From the NCBI RefSeq assembly GCF_001999765.1, contig NZ_MTIC01000003.1, forward strand, positions 186,001 through 250,000: DNA of 64,000 bases. Direction: 5' to 3'. The notes under the pieces were generated by a model, which was not told the origin of the DNA, did not search any database, and saw only the letters and a list, made by a program, of their open reading frames with translations. Shown piece by piece: positions 59,763 through 64,000 of this stretch. The first letter of the stretch is position 1. Each line of letters begins with the position of its first letter. The position numbers and the translations under genes were made by a program. This DNA comes from Sinomonas mesophila (lineage in GTDB: Bacteria; Actinomycetota; Actinomycetes; Actinomycetales; Micrococcaceae).

Positions 59763-60995
59763 GTGCCTGTCTACCTCGACCATGCGGCCACGACGCCCGT
59801 GATGCCGGCCGCGCTCGCGGCGTACACGGAGCAGATCGCGCGCGGGGGCAACCCCTCCTCGCTGCACGCCGCGGGGCAGGCAGCCCGGCGGGTCCTCGAG
59901 GACGCCCGCGAGTCCCTCGCCGCATCGCTCGGCGCGCACCCGACCGAGATCGTCTTCACCTCGGGCGGCACGGAGGCGGACAATCTGGCCGTCAAGGGGC
60001 TCTACTGGTCCCGCACCGCGGAGGACCCCTGCCGGCGGCGGATCCTGTGCTCGGGCGTCGAACACCACGCCGTCGCGGACACGGTGGAGTGGCTCGTGGC
60101 CCACGAGGGCGCCGAGGCCGTGTGGCTGCCGTGCGACTCCGCCGGCGCCACGAGCCTCGAGGCGCTGCGCGCCGAGCTCGCCCGCGAGCCCGAATCGGTC
60201 GCGCTCGTGGCGCTCATGTGGGCCAACAACGAGGTCGGGACCGTCCAGCCCGTCCTCGAGGCCGCCGCGCTCGCCGGCGAGCACGGCGTGCCCCTGCACT
60301 CCGACGCCGTCCAGGCCTTCGGCCACCTCCCCGTCGACGTCGCCTCGTCGTCCCTCGCGACCGTCGCCGTGAGCGGGCACAAGGTGGGCGCCCCGGTGGG
60401 GACGGGCGCGCTCGTGGTGCGGCGCGACGTCGTCCTCACCCCCGTCCAGCACGGCGGCGGCCAGCAGCGCGGGCTGCGCTCGGGCACGCTCGACGCCGCG
60501 GGGGCGGCGGCGTTCGCGGTCGCGGCGCGCGAGGCCGTGGCGCGGCTGCCCGAGGAGGCGGCCCGGCTCGGCCGGCTGCGGGACGCGCTCGTCGACGCCG
60601 TCCTGCGGGCCGTGCCGGACGCCGCCCTGAGCGGCCCGGGCCCAGACGCGGTGGAGGGCGCGCGGCTGCCGGGGATCGCGCACTTCACGTTCCCGGGCTG
60701 CGAGGGCGATTCGCTCCTGTTCCTGCTCGACATGGCCGGCATCGCGACGTCGACCGGCTCGGCCTGCACGGCCGGCGTCCCGCGCCCGTCGCACGTGCTG
60801 CTCGCGATGGGCCGCACCGAGGAGCAGGCGCGCGGGTCGCAGCGCTTCAGCCTCGGATGGAACTCGACCCAGGACGACGTCGACCGCCTCGCCGCCGCGA
60901 TCGGGCCCGCCGTCGCGCAGGCCAGGACCGCGGGGATGGCGGGTCGGGAGAGCGCGATCGCCACGGCAAGCACGCGCGGACGTCCGCGGGGCTAG
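59763..60995 (+). CDS. Cysteine desulfurase (NifS/IscS family)
   Basis: A 410-residue PLP enzyme that releases sulfur from cysteine. VYLDHAATTPVMPAALAAY starts the family. TSGGTEADNLAVKGL, VEHHAV, LMWANNEVGTVQPV and HSDAVQAFGHLPVDV are intact. The PLP Lys lies in VAVSGHKVGAPVGTGAL (about 210), and the sulfur-carrying Cys is in ATSTGSACTAGVPRPSHVL (about 337). Upstream of mnmA, it is the likely sulfur donor for 2-thiouridine at tRNA position 34. GTG start follows TACAGT by 6 nt. The C-terminal 35 residues are low-complexity. Confidence 0.95.
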   Translation: MPVYLDHAATTPVMPAALAAYTEQIARGGNPSSLHAAGQAARRVLEDARESLAASLGAHPTEIVFTSGGTEADNLAVKGLYWSRTAEDPCRRRILCSGVEHHAVADTVEWLVAHEGAEAVWLPCDSAGATSLEALRAELAREPESVALVALMWANNEVGTVQPVLEAAALAGEHGVPLHSDAVQAFGHLPVDVASSSLATVAVSGHKVGAPVGTGALVVRRDVVLTPVQHGGGQQRGLRSGTLDAAGAAAFAVAAREAVARLPEEAARLGRLRDALVDAVLRAVPDAALSGPGPDAVEGARLPGIAHFTFPGCEGDSLLFLLDMAGIATSTGSACTAGVPRPSHVLLAMGRTEEQARGSQRFSLGWNSTQDDVDRLAAAIGPAVAQARTAGMAGRESAIATASTRGRPRG

Positions 60996-61001
60996 CACGG
61001 C

Positions 61002-61107
61002 ATTTCGGGTACGCATCTGGACGCGGAAACCGGGTTTCGGGTGCACGGACGGCACCCGTCGCTGTACCCGGAATCCGCATTTGGCGACGAGATCCGTACC
61101 TGAAACG
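61002..61107. repeat. Degenerate large dyad with central hairpin between convergent genes
   Basis: The outer arms at 61002-61025 and 61084-61107 match at about 18 of 24 positions in inverted orientation, and inner arms are less conserved. The core is a perfect hairpin CGGGTGC-N7-GCACCCG (61038-61058). It fills the gap between the convergent desulfurase and reductase genes and probably ends both transcripts. GGTACG and GGAATCC/GGAAACC submotifs recur within it. Confidence 0.65.
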
Positions 61108-61134
61108 GGGTGGACCGTCACCCCACCGAAGCCG

Positions 61135-62394
61135 CTACGCCTGCTGGACCCCAGCGAGCTCCGGCAGCGGCACCGAGGTGTCCGCGAGCCGTGCCTCGCC
61201 CACGGGCGCCTTCGAGGCGATGAGCGCCTTGATGGCCTTCTGCTGCTTCGGCGTGTTGACGTTCATGCCCGCGACGACCGCACCGTCGCGCAGCCAGAGC
61301 GCGACGAAGCCCGCCCGGGCGTCCTCGACGGAGTCGATCCGCCCCCGCAGCACGAGTTTGGCCCCCCGGGCGAGCTGCGTGTAGCCGGAGTACTCCATGC
61401 TGAGCCCCGCCTGGTCCGTGTAGAAGTACGGTGGGTTGTCCAGGCGCGCGTCCTGGCCGAGCATCGCCCTGGCAGCGATCTTGCCGCCGGTGAGGGCGTT
61501 GTGCCAGTGCTCGCTGCGCACATGGTCTCCTGTGGCCGGCTGGAGCGAGCTCGCGACGTCGCCCGCCGCGAAGACGTCGGGCGCGCTCGTGCGCATCGAC
61601 GCGTCGGTCTGGATGCCGTCGCCCATCCGCAGCCCGGCCTCCTCCGCGAGGGCAGTCTCGGGCTCGACGCCCACGGCGACGACGACGAGGTCCGCGCCGA
61701 GGCGCTCGCCGGTGTCGAGGACGGCCGCGGCGACGCATTCGCCGTCGGCCCCGGGGAGGAGCTCAACGGGGTGTGCGGGGAGCCTGAACCCGACCCCGAG
61801 GTCCTCCTGCGCGCGCTGGAAGACGTCGCCGAGCGGCGGCTCGAGCTGCCGCAGCACCGAAGAGTGCCGGCCGAGCACCGTGACCTCGTTGCCGTACTCG
61901 CGCGCCGCGAAGGCGACCTCGAGCCCGATCCACCCCGAGCCGACGAGGAGCACGCGCCGGCCGCCGCGGGAGAGCTCGTCCTTGAGCGCGATCGAGTCCT
62001 CGACGCGCCGGAGCGTGTGCACGCCCTCGAGCTGGGCGCCGGGTATGGCGAGCCCGCGCGGGCTGGCCCCGGTCGCGATGAGCAGGCGGGAGTAGGGCAG
62101 GAGCGCGTCGGTGTCGAGGCGCAGGATGTGCGCGTCATGGACGAGCTGGACGGCGTGCCTGCCGGTGAGGAGCTCGACGTCGTTCTCCTCGTACCACCGC
62201 GGCGGGTTCACCGCCAGCGCGGACTCGTCCTCCTTGCCCCGCAGGAACTCCTTCGACAGCGGCGGGCGGATATACGGCTCCCGGCGCTCGGCCGCGATGA
62301 TCTGGATCGGCCCGCTGAAGCCCTCCTGCCGGAGCGTCTTCGCCGCGTTTCCGCCGGCGAGGCCCCCGCCGACGATGAGAATGGGGTGCTGCAC
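61135..62394 (-). CDS. FAD-dependent pyridine nucleotide-disulfide oxidoreductase (ferredoxin reductase type)
   Basis: A 419-residue flavoprotein. The FAD Rossmann motif ILIVGGGLAGGNAAKTL starts at residue 4, the NAD(P)H motif VLLVGSGWIGLEVAFAAREYG is at about 150, and APDVFAAGDVASSLQP closes the FAD site. EPYIRPPLSKEFLRG is typical of ferredoxin-NAD+ reductases such as rhodocoxin or putidaredoxin reductase. There is no redox-active CxxC pair. A 100-residue C-terminal reductase domain follows. Partner ferredoxin not in view. The GTG start at 62394 has a strong GGAGGGAGGAA ribosome site. Confidence 0.9.
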   Translation of the reverse strand: MQHPILIVGGGLAGGNAAKTLRQEGFSGPIQIIAAERREPYIRPPLSKEFLRGKEDESALAVNPPRWYEENDVELLTGRHAVQLVHDAHILRLDTDALLPYSRLLIATGASPRGLAIPGAQLEGVHTLRRVEDSIALKDELSRGGRRVLLVGSGWIGLEVAFAAREYGNEVTVLGRHSSVLRQLEPPLGDVFQRAQEDLGVGFRLPAHPVELLPGADGECVAAAVLDTGERLGADLVVVAVGVEPETALAEEAGLRMGDGIQTDASMRTSAPDVFAAGDVASSLQPATGDHVRSEHWHNALTGGKIAARAMLGQDARLDNPPYFYTDQAGLSMEYSGYTQLARGAKLVLRGRIDSVEDARAGFVALWLRDGAVVAGMNVNTPKQQKAIKALIASKAPVGEARLADTSVPLPELAGVQQA

Positions 62395-62481
62395 GGTTCC
62401 TCCCTCCCGAAGGGTCGGTGCCGCGGGGCCGGTGCCCTGCAGCGACCGTCGTGGCCCGGCGGCGGCCGGGCACCCTCCGGC

Positions 62482-62487
62482 TAGAAT
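62482..62487 (+). promoter_or_regulatory. -10 box of mnmA (leaderless start)
   Basis: TAGAAT ends 6 nt before the mnmA GTG at 62494. There is no Shine-Dalgarno sequence between them, so transcription should start at or next to the start codon. No clear -35 box was found 17 bp upstream. Confidence 0.65.
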
Positions 62488-62493
62488 AGACCG

Positions 62494-63684
62494 GTGCGAG
62501 TTCTGGCAGCCATGAGCGGTGGAGTGGATTCCGCGGTCGCCGCCGCCCGCGCCGTCGAGGCCGGGCACGACGTCGTCGGCGTCCACCTCGCGCTCAACCG
62601 CATGCCCGGGACACTGCGGACGGGAAGCCGCGGCTGCTGCACGATCGAGGACTCGAACGACGCCTGGCGCGCGTGCGACAGGCTCGGGATCCCCTTCTAC
62701 GTCTGGGACTTCTCGGAGCGGTTCAAGGCCGACGTCGTGGACGACTTCGTGTCCGAGTACGCCTCCGGCCGCACACCGAACCCCTGCATGCGCTGCAACG
62801 AGCGGATCAAGTTCGCCGCGCTGCTCGAGAAGGCGCTCGCGCTCGGGTTCGACGCCGTGTGCACCGGGCACTACGCGAAGGTCGTCCGGGACGCGGACGG
62901 CAACCCCGAGCTGCACCGCGCCTCCGACTGGGCGAAGGACCAGTCCTACGTGCTCGGCGTCCTGACCCGCGAGCAGCTCGAGCACTGCCTCTTCCCGCTC
63001 GCCGATGCCGCGTCGAAGGCAGAGGTCCGCGCCGAGGCGGAGCTCCGGGGCCTGTCCGTGGCGAAGAAGCCGGACAGCCACGACATCTGCTTCATCTCCG
63101 ACGGCGACACGCGGGGGTGGCTCGAGGAGCGGATCGAGATGGCACCCGGGGACATCGTGGACGAGACCGGGGCGAAGGTCGGCGAGCACGCGGGCGCGAA
63201 CGCCTTCACCGTGGGCCAGCGCCGGGGCCTGCGCCTCGGCCGCCCCGCACCGGACGGCAAGCCGCGCTTCGTGCTCGAGGTCCGGCCGAAGGACAACACA
63301 GTCGTCGTGGGCCCCGAGCGGCTCCTCGCGGTCGCCGAGATCCGCGGGATCAGGGTCTCGTGGGCTGGCCTGCCCCCGGCGGAGGCCACGGCCGCGGCGT
63401 GGGGCACCGAGTTCGCGTGCGAGGCGCAGGTCCGCGCGCACGGCGACCCGGTTCCCGCGCGTGCCCGGCTCGAGCGCGTGGAGCCCGGCGAGGGATCCGG
63501 GGAGGTCCCCCGGGAGGACGACGCCGTGCTCGTCGTGACGCTCGAGACGCCCCTGCGCGGAGTCGCACCCGGGCAGACGGTGGTCCTGTACCAGGGCACG
63601 AGGGTCCTCGGCCAGGCCACGATCGACACCGCCCGTGCCCGGGAGCGTTCCGGGGATGGCCAGTTACTCCAATCGATGCAATAA
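62494..63684 (+). CDS. mnmA: tRNA-specific 2-thiouridylase MnmA
   Basis: A 396-residue enzyme that thiolates U34 of Glu, Lys and Gln tRNAs. The PP-loop [14 protein letters not shown] is at about 6-19. The catalytic Cys pair is in [16 protein letters not shown] (about 94) and [16 protein letters not shown] (about 197). TGHYAKVV and [10 protein letters not shown] follow, and the C-terminal beta-barrel domain includes [10 protein letters not shown] short charged insertion ([16 protein letters not shown]) lies near 330. It appears after the cysteine desulfurase gene and uses its persulfide. Confidence 0.96.
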   Translation: MRVLAAMSGGVDSAVAAARAVEAGHDVVGVHLALNRMPGTLRTGSRGCCTIEDSNDAWRACDRLGIPFYVWDFSERFKADVVDDFVSEYASGRTPNPCMRCNERIKFAALLEKALALGFDAVCTGHYAKVVRDADGNPELHRASDWAKDQSYVLGVLTREQLEHCLFPLADAASKAEVRAEAELRGLSVAKKPDSHDICFISDGDTRGWLEERIEMAPGDIVDETGAKVGEHAGANAFTVGQRRGLRLGRPAPDGKPRFVLEVRPKDNTVVVGPERLLAVAEIRGIRVSWAGLPPAEATAAAWGTEFACEAQVRAHGDPVPARARLERVEPGEGSGEVPREDDAVLVVTLETPLRGVAPGQTVVLYQGTRVLGQATIDTARARERSGDGQLLQSMQ

Positions 63685-63736
63685 TTGGGGGAAAGACGGC
63701 CTGCGGGGGGCTGTCCCTCTGCTCGGGCGGTGTGTC

Positions 63737-64000
63737 ATGGCAGGTGAAGGATTCCAGCCGGGGGTCGGCTACGGCGCCGAGCTCATCGATCTCTCGGTGC
63801 TCGCCGAGGGGCCCTTCACGGGCACCCCCGCGGCCCTCGCCTCGGTGCGCGTCCCGCATGAGCGCGTGCACTCGGGCCCCGCGGGAGCCCGGCTCGACGT
63901 CCGCGTCCGCCGCCCCGGCCGGGACGAGGCCGAGCCCATCGCGCTCGCGCTCGACGGCACCGCGTGGGGGATCGACGACGTCCGCCCGCCCGAGGACCTC
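63737..64000 (+). CDS. N-terminal part of an unidentified protein (runs off the window)
   Basis: The first 88 residues of a frame open to the window end: MAGEGFQPGVGYGAELIDLSV..., then acidic/Pro-rich stretches. Beta-strand-like segments with RLDVRVRRPGRDEAEPIALALDG suggest a small globular domain. No signal peptide, membrane segment or recognisable motif. The ATG is 52 bp after the mnmA stop; the gap contains no clear terminator, so it may be cotranscribed with mnmA. Confidence 0.65.
   Translation, partial: MAGEGFQPGVGYGAELIDLSVLAEGPFTGTPAALASVRVPHERVHSGPAGARLDVRVRRPGRDEAEPIALALDGTAWGIDDVRPPEDL

Overview
The window is very GC-rich and gene-dense, with strong third-position GC bias and frequent GTG starts. 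Gene content points to a high-GC actinobacterium: coproporphyrin-dependent heme synthesis with HemQ, AdnAB and UvrD2 helicases, a MoeZ-type adenylyltransferase-rhodanese, DUF3107, a UPF0182 giant membrane protein and an [actinobacterial] NudC. The gene order looks most like Micrococcaceae (Arthrobacter/Sinomonas group). That placement is inferred from gene content, not from a search.

Layout. 0-8.1 kb: 3' end of an unidentified gene, an aminopeptidase P, a PHP phosphoesterase, a small secreted protein, an orphan DNA methyltransferase, a DEAD-box RNA helicase and an RNB ribonuclease. 8.1-12.5 kb: pheA-thiE on the minus strand, then a TPP riboswitch driving thiO-thiS-thiG, then a pterin carbinolamine dehydratase. 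12.5-15.1 kb: a small membrane protein, DUF3107, a TetR regulator, and moeZ, which may replace the missing thiF. 15.2-26.7 kb: the complete heme pathway from glutamyl-tRNA to heme (hemA divergent from hemE-cgoX-hemQ-cpfC-hemC-hemD-hemB, then a flavin monooxygenase-like gene and hemL). 26.8-30.7 kb: a LysE exporter divergent from its Lrp-type regulator, and a three-gene polar amino acid ABC importer. 31-44 kb: genome maintenance block (exonuclease, alkyltransferase-like protein, adnA, adnB, NudC, UvrD2). From adnA through the UPF0182 gene the order resembles the Rv3193c-Rv3204 region of Mycobacterium tuberculosis. 44-55.4 kb: envelope and proteolysis genes (zincin-like DUF2342, PDZ-Lon protease, UPF0182, PspA, a TPM-domain protein, HtrA), with the initiator tRNA in the middle. 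55.6-64 kb: etfBA, a PIG-L deacetylase, TrmL, a J-domain protein, a cysteine desulfurase, a pyridine-nucleotide reductase, MnmA and the start of an unidentified gene.

Two patterns run through the window. First, more than fifteen start codons lie 6-7 nt downstream of a TANNNT-type -10 hexamer (a few are less exact matches). This predicts that leaderless transcripts are common here, and it settles several start sites. Second, intergenic gaps carry several unrelated short repeat families: 19-bp-arm dyads, a symmetrical six-unit 21-bp array, three 28-bp units, and three 16-17-bp units. These often sit between convergent genes or in promoters. No insertion sequence, prophage, restriction system or CRISPR array was seen.
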